From Rhineura floridana (Eukaryota > Chordata > Lepidosauria > Squamata > Rhineuridae), in the NCBI RefSeq assembly GCF_030035675.1, contig NC_084484.1, forward strand, positions 187,552,934 through 187,616,933: a stretch of 64,000 bases of DNA. The letters are read 5' to 3'. The translations under genes and the position numbers were made by a program. The notes below the pieces were generated by a model. The model made no database searches. It was not told the DNA's origin and saw only the letters and a list, made by a program, of their open reading frames with translations. This document shows positions 1 through 17,808 of this stretch, in pieces; position 1 is the first letter of the stretch, and each line of letters opens with the position of its first letter.

Positions 1-141
1 CTCTCTCCACCCCAGCTCGTGCGGGAAGAGGCGGGTCCGAGGTGGCGTCAGTTCCGGCGGCGCCTCCCCTCCTTGGCGCGTGAGAGCCGATAAGTTTCCC
101 GGCATCCTCCGCGCAGCCTCTTTTCGCCTCGCGCGGCCAAG

Positions 142-6644
<6,503 letters not shown>

Positions 6645-6675
6645 AGGCTGCTCTTGGCTCTCCTTGGGATGTTCA

Positions 6676-6681
6676 AATAAA
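6676..6681 (+). terminator. RPS11: RPS11 polyadenylation signal AATAAA
   Basis: A canonical AATAAA lies 32 bases after the stop codon and is followed by GT-rich sequence, so the 3' UTR is very short, as is normal for ribosomal protein genes. Confidence 0.9.
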
Positions 6682-6689
6682 CCTTTTGT

Positions 6690-7940
6690 ACAGACCCAGA
6701 ATGCTCGTGTGACCTGAATGCTAAAGGTGGGGTGGGGGTGTACAAAGGGGTCTGAGCAGTGGTTTTGATACTGACTGGAGGGCCCACCTTTCCCAACCCT
6801 GACAGCGATGGCTCCTGGGGAAGGGGGAGGGAGCCCACCACCCTTGCTGCAAGTCTCCTCCTCACATATGCTCTTCTGTTGCCTGAATGTGTTCTATTAA
6901 AAGGGAGCCACGTAGTTTTTCAGTGAAGGGGACTGGGAATGTGAAAGGCATCATTGTGGTAAATCGGATGCTAGTAGGGATGGCTGTTAAGCACTGGGCT
7001 AGAAGGTCACAAGGCCTTGTGATGGGAGTTTGGTGTCAAGGGGAGCAGCAAAAGTCCTCGGCTGAAAGGTCTGGAATTGATTCCCAGCTTTGCTGTCTTC
7101 CAAGGAATTTGTGCAGCTGCTTCTGCTGGTGATGCAGCTGCGTTTTAGGGCTGGGGTTCAAGAGTTCCCAAAGGGACTTGGCTCTCCCTGCCCTGCTTTG
7201 CCCTGGATATATATATTTGCCCAGTGGTTTAGCTGCATTACACAAAACAAGGCTGCTTAATTATTTGATATTTGAAGGGGTGGACTGGGTGGAGCGAGGC
7301 AGCTCTTCTCCCTGCCCAGGGTTTACATTAGAACAGGGTTTACTGAACCAGAGCAGCACAGATGGAAGGCCCTCTGCCCTACAAGCCACTTTTAATGGAG
7401 CAATTCTCAATGCCACTGCTGGCCAAGTAGACTGAACTAGAGCTGAAGAGGTTGGAAAGTGCATAATGTGCCAGGGCTGGTTAAGGATTTTTATGGTGTG
7501 CATGAATTCATCCTGAGACCAAAATGCTAAATGCACCTAGCCAAGAAATGGGAAGTATTTATTGCCTGCACGTGCGTTGTGTCACGTTGGGTATAAAGAG
7601 CTAAATGTTGGGGTTAATGAGTTCACGTAGTTTCAGGAGACCCACTGCATGTTATGTTCTTGCAGATGAGAATGAAAACCATGTTTTCCTCAGCTTTTTG
7701 TCACTGGAGATTCCTTGCAACAACCAGTGTTGGTTCTTCTTACCTGGTGACCAGCCATAGGCGGGGCCAGCCTACTGGTAAGCGAGCTGGGCAGTCGCCT
7801 GGGGGGCCAAACTGAGGGAGGTGCCAAGCTGAGCTCTGTCTTTTTTATGTGTACTGTGCAGGAAGCTAGGGTGGGAAAAGCGAGTAACCTTTCCAAGGTT
7901 CTATAGGTTTGGGTCCCAACTACAAAAATGGTCTTTCTTC
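6690..7940. other. Intergenic stretch with no recognised feature
   Basis: Between the RPS11 poly(A) site and the CR1 element I see no exon, RNA gene or clear repeat. Short open frames here have no family resemblance and no splice context. Confidence 0.5.
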
Positions 7941-8158
7941 AGTTAGCTAATTCATAAGAACATAGGAAGAGCCTGCTGGATCAGGCCAGTGGCCCATCTT
8001 GTCCAGCATCCTGTTCTCACAGTGGCCAACCAGGTGCCTGGGGGAAGCCCGCAAGCAGGACCTGAGTGCAAGAACACTCTCCCCTCCTGAGGCTTCCGGC
8101 AACTGGTTTTCAGAAGCATGCTGCCTCTGACTAGGGTGGCAGAGCACAGCCATCATGG

Positions 8159-10489
8159 CTAGTAGCCATTGATAGCCCTGTCCTCCATGAATTTGTCTAA
8201 TCTTCTTTTAAAGTCATCCAAGCTGGTGGCCATTACTGCATCTTGTGGGAGCAAATGCCATAGTTTAACTATGCGCTGAGTAAAGAAGTACTTCCTTTTG
8301 TCTGTCCTGAATCTTCCAACATTCAGCTTCTTTGAATGTCCACGAGTTCTAGTATTAGGAGAGAGGGAGAAGAACTTTTCTCTATCCACTTTCTCAATGC
8401 CATGCATAATTTTATACACTTCTATCATGTCTCCTCTGACCCGCCTTTTCTCTAAATTAAAAAGCCCCAAATGCCGCAACCTTTCCTCGTAAGGGAGTCG
8501 CTCCATCCCCTTGATCATTCTGGTTGCCCTCTTCTGAACCTTTTCCAACTCTAGAATATCCTTTTTGAGATGAGGTGACCAGAACTGTACACAGTATTCC
8601 AAATGCGGCCGCACCATAGATTTATACAACGGCATGATGATATCGGCTGTTTTATTTTCAATACCTTTCCTAATTATCCCTAGCATGGAATTTGCCTTTT
8701 TCACAGCTGCCGCACACTGGGTCGACATTTTCATCGTGCTGTCCACTACAACCCCGAGGTCTCTCTCCTGGTCGGTCACCGCCAGTTCAGACCCCATGAG
8801 CGTATATGTGAAATTCAGATTTTTTGCTCCAATATGCATAATTTTACACTTGTTTATATTGAATTGCATTTGCCATTTTTCCGCCCATTCACTCAGTTTG
8901 GAGAGGTCTTTCTGGAGCTCTTCGCAATCTCTTTTTGTTTTAACAACCCTGAACAATTTAGTGTCATCAGCAAACTTGGCCACTTCACTGCTCACTCCTA
9001 ATTCTAGGTCATTAATGAACAAGTTGAAAAGTACAGGTCCCAATACCGATCCTTGAGGGACTCCACTTTCTACAGCCCTCCATTGGGAGAACTGTCCGTT
9101 CATTCCTACTCTCTGCTTTCTGCTTCTTAACCAATTTCTTATCCACAAGAGGACCTCTCCTCTTATTCCATGACTGCTAAGCTTCCTCAGAAGCCTTTGG
9201 TGAGGTACCTTGTCAAACGCTTTTTGAAAGTCTAAGTACACTATGTCCACTGGATCACCTCTATCTATATGCTTGTTGACACTCTCAAAGAATTCTAATA
9301 GGTTACTGAGACAGGACTTTCCCTTGCAGAAGCCATGCTGGCTCTGCTTCAGCAAGGCTTGTTCTTCTATGTGCTTAGTTAATCTAGCTTTAATCATACT
9401 TTCTACCAGTTTTCCAGGGACAGAAGTTAAGCTAACTGGCCTGTAATTTCTGGGATCCCCTCTGGATCCCTTTTTGAAGATTGGCGTTACATTTGCCACT
9501 TTCCAGTCCTCAGGCACGGAGGAGGACCCAAGGGACAAGTTACATATTTTAGTTAGCAGATCAGCAATTTCACATTTCAGTTCTTTGAGAACTCTCGGGT
9601 GGATGCCATCCGGGCCTGGTGATTTGTCAGTTTTTATATTGTCCATTAAGCCTAGAACTTCCCCTCTCGTTACCACTATTTGTCTCAGTTCCTCAGAATC
9701 CCTTCCTGCAAATGTTAGTTCAGGTTCAGGGATCTGCCCTATATCTTGCACTGTGAAGACAGATGCAAAGAATTCATTTAGCTTCTCTGCAGTCTCCTTA
9801 TCGTTCTTTAGTACACCTTTGACTCCCTTATCATCCAAGGGTCCAATTGTCTCCCTAGATGGTCTCCTGCTTTGAATGTATTTATAGAATTTTTTGTTGT
9901 TGGTTTTTATGTTCTTAGCAATGTGCTCCTCAAATTCTTTTTTAGCATCCCTTATTGTCTTCTTGCATTTCTTTTGCCAGAGTTTGTGTTCTTTTTTATT
10001 TTCTTCATTTGGACAAGACTTCCATTTTTTGAAGGAAGACTTTTTGCCTCTAAGAGCTTCCTTGACTTTGCTCGTTAACCATGCTGGCATCTTCTTGGCC
10101 CTGGCGGTACCTTTTCTGATCTGCGGTATGCACTCCAGTTGAGCTTCTAATATAGTGTTTTTAAACAACTTCCAAGCATTTTCGAGTGATGTGACCCTTT
10201 GGACTTTGTTTTTCAGCTTTCTTTTTACCAATCCCCTCATTTTTGTGAAGTTTCCTCTTTTGAAGTCAAATGTGACCGTGTTGGATTTTCTTGGCAATTG
10301 GCCAGTTACATGTATGTTTAATTTAATAGCACTGTGGTCACTGCTCCCAATCGGTTCGACAACACTTACATCTTGCACCAGGTCCCGGTCCCCACTGAGG
10401 ATTAAGTCTAGGGTTGCCGTCCCTCTGGTCGGTTCCATGACCAACTGGTCTAGGGAATAGTCATTTAGAATATCTAGAAACTTTGTCAT
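8159..10489 (-). CDS. CR1 ORF2, C-terminal part: reverse transcriptase
   Basis: A 776-codon open frame holds all RT motifs. They include [83 protein letters not shown] and the catalytic FADD in KFADDTKL. The C terminus (LEYCVQFWSPHLKKD..., LGLFNLEKRR...) is the CR1-specific region. The intact catalytic core places this among recent CR1 copies, although the frameshift near 10480 separates it from the endonuclease. Confidence 0.93.
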   Translation of the reverse strand: MTKFLDILNDYSLDQLVMEPTRGTATLDLILSGDRDLVQDVSVVEPIGSSDHSAIKLNIHVTGQLPRKSNTVTFDFKRGNFTKMRGLVKRKLKNKVQRVTSLENAWKLFKNTILEAQLECIPQIRKGTARAKKMPAWLTSKVKEALRGKKSSFKKWKSCPNEENKKEHKLWQKKCKKTIRDAKKEFEEHIAKNIKTNNKKFYKYIQSRRPSRETIGPLDDKGVKGVLKNDKETAEKLNEFFASVFTVQDIGQIPEPELTFAGRDSEELRQIVVTRGEVLGLMDNIKTDKSPGPDGIHPRVLKELKCEIADLLTKICNLSLGSSSVPEDWKVANVTPIFKKGSRGDPRNYRPVSLTSVPGKLVESMIKARLTKHIEEQALLKQSQHGFCKGKSCLSNLLEFFESVNKHIDRGDPVDIVYLDFQKAFDKVPHQRLLRKLSSHGIRGEVLLWIRNWLRSRKQRVGMNGQFSQWRAVESGVPQGSVLGPVLFNLFINDLELGVSSEVAKFADDTKLFRVVKTKRDCEELQKDLSKLSEWAEKWQMQFNINKCKIMHIGAKNLNFTYTLMGSELAVTDQERDLGVVVDSTMKMSTQCAAAVKKANSMLGIIRKGIENKTADIIMPLYKSMVRPHLEYCVQFWSPHLKKDILELEKVQKRATRMIKGMERLPYEERLRHLGLFNLEKRRVRGDMIEVYKIMHGIEKVDREKFFSLSPNTRTRGHSKKLNVGRFRTDKRKYFFTQRIVKLWHLLPQDAVMATSLDDFKRRLDKFMEDRAINGY

Positions 10490-11042
10490 GACTGGAACAC
10501 ATATGCAGCCAGTCTATGTCCGGGTAGTTGAAGTCACCCATTACTACCACATTTCCTAGTTTGGATGCTTCCTCAATTTCATATCTCATCTCCAGGTCTC
10601 CCTGAGCATTTTGATCAGGGGGACGATAGATCGTTCCCAGTATTAAGTCCCTCCTGGGGCATGGTATCACCACCCACAACGATTCTGTGGAGGAGTCTGC
10701 CTCTTTTGGGGTTTCAAGCTTGCTGGATTCAATGCCTTCTTTCACGTATAGAGCGACTCCGCCACCAATACGTCCTTCCCTGTCCTTCCGATATAGTTTA
10801 TATCCAGGGATAACCGTATCCCACTGGTTTTCTCCATTCCACCAGGTCTCCGTTATGCTCACTATATCAATGCTCTCCTCTAAGACCAAGCACTCCAGTT
10901 CTCCCATCTTGGTTCGCAGGCTCCTAGCATTAGCGTACAGGCACTTGTAAGCAGTGTCTCTCTTCAAGTGTCTTTGGCACTTGTGGTTAGGCCTGTGGTA
11001 ATTTTGCTCTTCTGAATTTATATCCTGTGCCCCTGCTCTCAC
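10461..11042 (-). CDS. CR1 ORF2, N-terminal part: AP-type endonuclease
   Basis: The frame contains the apurinic-endonuclease signatures LYANARSLR, SITETWWN, GGGVALYV, YRPP and MGDFNYPDIDW. The first codon of the open frame is GTG, so the true start is not settled. The frame ends just after the GDFN block and overlaps the next ORF2 frame by 29 nt, at the point where KFLDILND should follow. That indicates one frameshift in a formerly continuous ORF2. The endonuclease nicks the target for target-primed reverse transcription. Confidence 0.85.
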   Translation of the reverse strand: MRAGAQDINSEEQNYHRPNHKCQRHLKRDTAYKCLYANARSLRTKMGELECLVLEESIDIVSITETWWNGENQWDTVIPGYKLYRKDREGRIGGGVALYVKEGIESSKLETPKEADSSTESLWVVIPCPRRDLILGTIYRPPDQNAQGDLEMRYEIEEASKLGNVVVMGDFNYPDIDWLHMCSSHDKVSRYSK

Positions 11043-11226
11043 AATGCCTACTTCTAGGCCTACCCCTTTTAAAATTTCATCATTTCTTTGGTTTTTATCC
11101 CAGGGGGGAGGTTTATTCCGAACCGGACCTTTCTCAGCTCCTGTCGGGTTTCCCCCCTCAGTCAGTTTAAAAGCTGCTCTGCCACCTTTTTAATTTTAAG
11201 TGCCAGCAGTCTGGTTCCATTCTGGT

Positions 11227-12063
11227 TCAAGTGGAGCCCGTCCCTTTTGTACAGGCCGGCTTGTCCCAAAAAGTTCCCCAGTGCCTAACAAATCCAAACC
11301 CTTCCACCCGACACCATCGTCTCATCCACGCATTGAGACTGCGAAGCTGGGCCTGTCTGGCTGGTCCTGCGCGTGGAACCGGTAGCATTTCAGAGAAAGC
11401 CACCTTGGAGGTCCTGGCTTTCAGCATCCTACCTAGCAACCTAAATTTTGCTTCCAGGACCTCACGGCTGCATTTCCCCATGTCGTTGGTGCCAACGTGC
11501 ACCACGACCACTGACTCCTCCCCAGCACTGTCTACCAAACTATCTAAACGACGGGCGATATCCGCAACCTTCGCACCAGGCAGGCAAAACACCTTGCGGT
11601 CCACACGCCCATCACACACCCCACTGTCTATGTTCCTAATGATCGAATCACCCACTACAAGGATCCCTCCACCCCCTGGAGATATATCCTCGGCACGAGA
11701 GGATAGCTGCTCATCCCCCAAGGAATGGGTCCCTTCTAAGGGATCCTTTCCCTCTTCCTCAGCTGGATGCTCTCCTTCCCCGAGACCATCGTTCTCCATG
11801 ATAGCAGGAGAGCTATCATCGTTGGAGTGGGACACAGCTATAACGTCCCTGAAGGCCGCCTCCACACACCTCTCTGCCTCTCTCAGCTTTTCCAGGTCCG
11901 CCACCTTGGCCTCAAGGAAATGAAGTTGTTCCCGGAGAGCCAGGAGCTCATTGCACCGAGAGCATACCCACGACTTCTGTCCAACAGGCAGATAGTCGTA
12001 CATGCTGCAGGCGGTGCAAAACACTGGAAAGCCCCCACACCCCTGCTGGCTTCTTACCTGCAT
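11227..12063 (-). CDS. CR1 ORF1: zinc-finger-like plus SGNH esterase domain
   Basis: An ATG-started frame of 278 codons. The N terminus has a Cys pair pattern CTAC...CSRC (about residues 17-39) suggesting a small metal-binding module, then a Leu-rich, coiled-coil-like stretch and an acidic linker. Residues from about 130 form an SGNH/GDSL hydrolase: VVGDSIIR is the nucleophile-Ser block and VHVGTND the Asn block. The catalytic DGLHLN block lies just past the frame's end in another frame (around 11230), so a single indel near 11240 explains the early stop. Esterase ORF1s are typical of the CR1 clade and are thought to aid RNP or membrane association. Confidence 0.85.
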   Translation of the reverse strand: MQVRSQQGCGGFPVFCTACSMYDYLPVGQKSWVCSRCNELLALREQLHFLEAKVADLEKLREAERCVEAAFRDVIAVSHSNDDSSPAIMENDGLGEGEHPAEEEGKDPLEGTHSLGDEQLSSRAEDISPGGGGILVVGDSIIRNIDSGVCDGRVDRKVFCLPGAKVADIARRLDSLVDSAGEESVVVVHVGTNDMGKCSREVLEAKFRLLGRMLKARTSKVAFSEMLPVPRAGPARQAQLRSLNAWMRRWCRVEGFGFVRHWGTFWDKPACTKGTGST

Positions 12064-12921
12064 AGTTTTGTTTAAGGTTTATTACGTCAATGGGTTGGAG
12101 ACTGCGGTTTAGTTGAGGTCAGGGAACAGACGGGCAGAGTGGGGGGCCCTGGCCTCCTCGCCCTGCTGCCGAACTCGCTCTGCTGCTTAACTCGCCTTGA
12201 CGCTTCGTCAGCTGGGGCTCCCTCTAGCTCGTGGAGCAGGCTCCCTCGCTAGGGTGCTCTGACTTTATATGTGTGGCTGGTTCCTCCCAGCTACTGCTGC
12301 CAGCCAATGATGTGTTACTTGAGGCTGATGGCTATCAGCTGGGGCTTAACTCTTTAGTATTCTCTCAGGCTTCCTTCCTTCCTGAGCGAGGGGTGGGGCT
12401 GTTTAAGCTTTTGGCTGCTTTTAATCTAATCAAGGGGCTGCGCCTTCCAGGCAAGTCTTTTGTGTTTGTTGTTTTCCCACCTAGAACAGCCTGACCTTTC
12501 TTTAACCTAGGGAAACAGAGCTTGTGGTTGTGTTTCAGGAAGGCTGAAGCTGCCCTTTTAGCAAGGACTGAGCTGACTCTCTCCCTGTATGTGTCGGTGG
12601 AGTTTCCTTTCCCCCCCGACTGGAATTTAGCCTTGTTTACAGTGTCCCCTGAAGCTTTCCTGCTAGGGTGGTGTTGAAAACTAGCTTTCTATGGGCTTCC
12701 TTCTCCTAGGATCTGTCTCCTAAGATATAGGTTCTTTCAGGATTTGGCTCCTAGCTCAGGGTGACCTTGGGCTGCCCTTATTACTTATTGCTCTGAGCTG
12801 TTTTACTTCAATTAAATAATGGAGTAAATGGGAGCTACTTACCCTCTTTTCGCTCTGCTGCTTAACTCACCTTGACGCTTTGTCAGCTGGGGCTCCCTCT
12901 AGCTCGTGGAGCAGGCTAATT
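12064..12921 (-). repeat. CR1 5' UTR with a 67-bp direct repeat
   Basis: Positions 12176-12242 and 12851-12917 are the same 67 bases with about two differences, 675 bp apart. The outer copy ends at the element's 5' boundary. This looks like one full and one partial 5' UTR unit, comparable to monomeric LINE promoters. Confidence 0.75.
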
Positions 12922-13140
12922 TCTTTTCCAATTTCTACTTTGATGCCATTTTATTAGGTAAAATTAAGTGGAACACAACTTTATGGTGAAGCAACATTAT
13001 TGAGCACTTAAAATGTAAGCACTATATAAAAAACTCACAAGCTTAAGAGGTCAGCTGGATACCTTTTCAGTTACAACTTTTATTTATTAGTTTCAAAGAT
13101 AAAAATAATGGATATTCTAAAATACAAAATGCTTATCAAA

Positions 13141-13270
13141 AGGTTGTTATGTGCCTTCAAATTGATTACAACTTGTGGGGACCCTATGAATCAGCAACCT
13201 CCAATAGCATCTGTTGTGAAACACCCTGTTCAGATCTTGTAAGTTCGGGTCATCAAAAGACAGAACTACT
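13141..13270 (-). repeat. BovB/BovB-tailed SINE 3' end
   Basis: It closely matches the 3' end of the BovB at 31975-32095 (GTTATGTGCCTTCAA, GACCCTATGAATCAGC, CACCCTGTTCAGATCTTG). It could be a truncated BovB or the tail of a SINE that borrowed it. Confidence 0.7.
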
Positions 13271-13719
13271 AAAAAACAAATACTAAAAGTAAAACCTGTG
13301 ATGGGTCTCCTTGTTGCATAGGGCACTGCCACTGCTCAGAATGTGGCTTTTTGAGCTTTGGCATGTGAAAATCGTAAGCACAGTGGTTTTGAGCAATGCC
13401 ATTCTCAGTGGGCAGGATAGCAAGTTATGTGAGCCTCTCATCTGCCGTGGTGGATTGCAAGTACATTTTGATGAGCTTCCATTTTGTTCGCCACTGCCAA
13501 CTGACTGAAAATGTCAGGAGAATTTGTAACGCTACCCGGACATCAGTCATTTTTGTGCCGCAGGGCATCTTATGGTGAGCCTTTTCCAGGAGGTAGAATG
13601 TGAAACAAATGGACCAGCTCAACATGAAGGCTTGCACCACTGATGCTGGAGTGGGTGCCATTGGTGAGGGCTCTGCAGATCCATACAGTGGGTGCTCAGA
13701 ATTTCTTCTGGTAGCTTTT

Positions 13720-13835
13720 CAAGGAGTGGTGCGAGACCAGGCCTTAACGGAGCCAGCCAGTGGGGCAACACTGAGCTAGATGGACCAGTCCGTCTGACTA
13801 TACAGCAGCCTCTTCTGTCCCTATGTAAGTGTCCT
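13720..13835 (+). repeat. LINE/SINE-tail fragment
   Basis: AGCCAGCCAGTGGGGCAACA, CTGAGCTAGATGGACCAGTC and CCTCTTCTGTCCCTATGTA match the repeat tail at 1003-1078 and the general CR1-like 3' end. Confidence 0.5.
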
Positions 13836-14773
13836 GACTGCTTCAGTTAATCTGTTGGATCCAGGCTGGCAAAGTGAGAGGAAACCTATGAATGCCTTCA
13901 GCCTTAAAGGCTTTTGCTAATGAAAGGTGCTGGGGAGATGGGCTGCCCTGCTTGGCTTGCTTTCCATCTCTGGGACCAGATGCGTGGCTGGGGGCTTTAT
14001 GGTCTAGTCAGAGGAGTGACAAGCCCTCAGTACATACTCTGCCCAAAGGTATTAGCTTTGTTAAGCCCCCTGTTCCAAGGCACTGAAGCCAGGTTCTCCC
14101 AAAGGTTACATGGTTTCTTTCATGTGGAGAATACCCCTGCCTGTAATGCACATCCTTACAGCTCAGTGCAAAAGGGTCTAAAGACCCCTCGGCCCTCAGA
14201 GGAGAGTCTCCATACTGCTCCCCAACCTGCATTCACAACCAGGCCTGGTGCAAGCGTGGGTGCCAAATTCACACCTTGCCTGCCTCCACTTCTTCAGCAC
14301 ATGGGTGCATTTGCCGGCTGCTCAGTCCATCTCCTGCTAAATCTCCCACAGGCCACTATAACCCTTATGCTCCGGAACCCCTGCCCAGTGGACCACCTTT
14401 CAGTAATGAGAAACGGAATTTAAAGAGATCAAAGGGAAAACGTATATGGAGGAAATGGCTGCAGAGCACTCAAGTGAATGAGCCAAATCGCACTCGGGCC
14501 CTGTCCTGAGAGTCAGCAACAAGAAGCTCCACTGAGGGCCGAGGGGCACCGTTTGTCCCTTCTCGGGAGAGGATACATAAGCCGGCTGGCTGAGGTGCCT
14601 CCTGCTTTGTCTGCCTTTTTTTCTCTTGCGGGTCTTGAGTCATGTGCCTGGGAGAGGACTCAGAGCCAAGTGGGGAGACCTGAGGGGCCCCCATTAGCAT
14701 AGTGACGGGTCGAGGGAGATACGGCGTTGTGCGGAGGACTTGCCAGGTAAGGGGAACACGGCCCAGACACTGA

Positions 14774-16426
14774 ATGACTGTGCCTTGTTCCAGTCATCCC
14801 CACACCCACAGGTTTGTTGGTTGCCCTATCAGCCAGCTCTCAGGCCTCCGGATGCTGCTCCTAAATGCCAGATCAGTGCATAATAAGATCTCCCTCATTC
14901 ACGATTTAATAGTGGATGAGGCAGCCGATCTGGCATGTATAACTGAGACCTGGGTGGGTGAGCAGGGAGGAGTCAGTCTCTCCCAGCTATGTCCACCAAG
15001 GTACCTGATCCAGCATCAGAGTAGACCTGAGGGTCGGGGAGGGGGGGTTGCTGTGGTCTATAGGAGCTCCATCTCCCTCTGCAAGCACCCTGTCCATGTG
15101 ACTACTGGTCTGGAGTGTTTGCAGCTTATGCTGGGTCAGCGGGACAGACTGGGGATTCTCTTGGTGTACCGCCCACCCCTCTGCCCAACAGACTCCCTAG
15201 CTGAGCTGATGGAGGTGGTCTCGGGTGTACTGTTGAGATCCCCCAGACTGTTGGTTCTGGGGGATGTCAACATCCATGCTGAGGCCACCTTATCCGGGGT
15301 GGCTCAGGATTTCATGGTCTCCATGACGACCATGGAACTGTCCCAATATGCCGTTGGCCCAACACATGTAGTTGGGCATACTCTCGATTTGGTTTTTGCA
15401 TCTGGACATGGAGTTGGTGATCTGAATGTGGGGGGCCTTACATCAGTCCCTCTGTCATGGACAGATCACTGCTTGCTGAAGTTTAGACTTACAGCGGCTT
15501 TTCCCCTCTGCAAGGGTGGGGGACCTATTAAGTTTGTCTGCCCCCAGAGACTAATGGATCCAGATGGTTTCCAAAGGGTTCTGGGGAGTTTTCCGGCTGA
15601 TAGGGCTGGCGCTCCTGTCAAAACCCTGGTTGAACTGTGGAATATAGAAATGACCCGGGCGGTTGACATGACTGCTCCTGAGCGCCCTCTTCTGTTTAGA
15701 GCTCTTATGGCTCCATGGTATACCCCAGAGCTGAGAGCGATGAAACAATATCGGAGACGGCTTGAGTGCAGATGGAGACGAACTCCTAGTGGATGCAATT
15801 ATACACTGGTAAGTGCCTATGGTAAGCTGTATTTAGGGGCAGTGAGGGCAGCAAAAAAACAATATTTTGCTGCCACTATCAAATCATCACTCTGCCGCCC
15901 AGTGGAGCTCTTCAGAATTGTCCGGGGGCTATTACACTCTGGCCCCAGGGACATGGTAGATCCATCTGAGGCCTGCTGTAATGAGTTTGCTAGGCACTTC
16001 CAGGATAAAATCTTTAGCATCCGCCAGGACTTAGCAGGTGAATCAAGCGAGGTATCCAGAGCACAGCCTTGTCCCGATTTCTTGGATGAGTTTCAGTTGG
16101 TGCAGCTTGAGGACGTTGACAAGGTGCTTGGACAGGTTTGTGCAACCACTTCTGTGCTGGATCCTTGCCCTTCTTGGCTAATAAAAGCTAGCAGGGATGG
16201 AACAGCCGGCTGGGCCAGGGAAGTGATTAATGCCTCTCTGGTTCCGCTCCTACTTGGCAGGTCGCCTCCAGAAGGTGGTGCTTGGGGAACATTGCTCGGC
16301 ACCCTGAACTCTCCAGTATGGGGTTCCGCAGGGGTCAGTTCTGTCCCCCATGGTGTTCAACATCTACATGAAATGGTTGGGTGCGGTCATCCAGAGCTTT
16401 GGAGTGCATTGCCATCAGTATGCTGA
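14774..16426 (+). pseudogene. Decayed L2 ORF2, endonuclease to RT
   Basis: 550 codons of L2 ORF2 from just before the endonuclease domain to a deletion/frameshift near 16240. After that the frame reads unrelated residues while true ORF2 continues in the frame of 16350-16790 ([17 protein letters not shown]..., [13 protein letters not shown]). It lacks the RT region containing motif A and cannot encode a working enzyme. Confidence 0.85.
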
Positions 16427-16770
16427 TGACACGCAGCTCTATTTCTCCTTTTCATCTTCTTCAGGTGAGGCTGTCAATGTGCTGAACTGGTGCCTGGCTG
16501 TGACAATGGACTGGATGAGGGCTAATAAACTGATGCTCAATCCAGACAAGACTGAGATGCTGTTAGTGGGTGGTTCTTCTGACCAGATGGTGGATGTCCA
16601 ACCTGTCCTGGAATGGGTTGCACTCCCCCTGAAGGAGCAGGTTCGTAGCTTGGGGGTTCTCCTAGAACCATCTCTGTCACTTGAGGCTCAGGTAGCCTCG
16701 GTGGAACGCAGTGCCTTCTACCAGCTTCGGTTGGTGGCCCAACTACGTCCCTATCTGGACAGGGATAACC

Positions 16771-17808
16771 CAGAGCTTGGAAGTAACTAGTTACAAGCAA
16801 CTAATTACTTGTAATTCATTACTTTTTTGAGTAACGAGTGGGTAATTCCTTTCCATTTTGATTGCAATAGAACTAGGAGTAATTTTACTACTTTTGTGGA
16901 GTAATTGTAACATTTCCAGAATTACTTTTGGGCATTACTTGTGGGGGGGGAGCAGGGGAAGTCTTCTGCTCCTGATTTGTGCATGAAAATCATGTGCCTC
17001 AAACTGGGCTTCTGTGCAGTGTCGCTCTTTCCTCATGCTCTGTGGATGGGTAGGAGGTGACGAGGGAGGAGGCGGAGAGTGAGACGAGGTGGAGTGGAGA
17101 AAACAATTATTTAAAAAAATGGATAGTGGTGGTGAAGAACGGAGTGGAGGGAAAAAGTATCCGGAGGTGAAGAACATGGCTAAAGGAGGAGAAGGAGGCA
17201 TTAGCAGAATGGAGATAAAGAACTGTGGAGGTGAAAGGGGTGTGTGTGTGTGTGTGTGTGTTTGCACTTGGCACACAAAGTGGCCTCCATCACCCTCTCT
17301 GGCTACTGTGCTGCATTTGCAGTATTTTAACTTTTTTGCATCTCAGGGGAATATGTTTGCTTGAGTGAGTGTCCCTTAGCTGGTGGCAGGGCAGGGTCTG
17401 GGAGGTGGTTAAGTGAGAGAGATTATGTTTGCTGGCTGAGGATGGGTTGCACTTGGTTTGATGTGCAACGATCTGAGTAGTGGCCTCAGCCTCCCTCCCC
17501 ACCACCCTTACCAGCAGAGAGACCACCATTGCTATCTTATGAATAAAAATAATTATTCTACTACCTCTGTATGTGTTTGTTTATTTTTAATGTTGTCTTA
17601 GGCTACTTAGATGTGCAGCAGCCAAGGCCAGCACCTTGTAGGCGTTTTTTAAGTAACTGAAATGTAATTGTAGTGATTACTTTGGAGGAAAAGTAAAGTA
17701 ATCAGTTACTTTCAGAGTAATTGTAATTGTAACGGTAATTACTACTTTTTTGGCCATGTAACTGTAACTGTAATTTATTACTTTTTAAAAGTAATCTTCC
17801 AAGCTCTG
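16771..17808. mobile_element. Non-autonomous hAT transposon, 1038 bp, in L2
   Basis: The element starts CAGAGCTTGGAAG and ends CTTCCAAGCTCTG. It is flanked by a perfect 8-bp duplication GGATAACC (16763-16770 and 17809-17816) inside the L2 codons. Inside are AT-rich subterminal repeats (GTAATTACT-like motifs), a purine-rich block and a (TG)n run. No transposase frame is visible. An 8-bp duplication with CAGAG-type ends is diagnostic of hAT. Confidence 0.9.

Larger units (their letters stand above)
7946..12921 (-). mobile_element. Near full-length CR1-clade LINE
   Basis: GCTAATT occurs at 7946-7952 and 12915-12921 and looks like a 7-bp target-site duplication around a complete insertion. From 5' to 3' on the minus strand the order is a 5' UTR of about 0.85 kb with an internal direct repeat, ORF1 (12063-11227), ORF2 (from about 11042 to 8159), a short 3' UTR and the CR1-type terminus TTCTTATG. 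ORF1 and ORF2 each appear to carry one reading-frame shift, near 11240 and near 10480. Otherwise the copy is well preserved and so fairly young. It lies about 1.3 kb downstream of RPS11 in the opposite orientation. Confidence 0.9.
12922..14500. other. Mostly unassigned intergenic DNA
   Basis: Apart from the BovB-type tail at 13141-13270 and a repeat tail at 13720-13835, nothing here is recognisable. No exon-like frame with splice sites is apparent. Confidence 0.45.

Noticed and set aside
14774-16790. Possible host gene with an endonuclease-like domain
   Set aside because: The motifs (ITETW, YADD) and flanking hAT/L2 structure show it is L2 ORF2, not a domesticated host gene.
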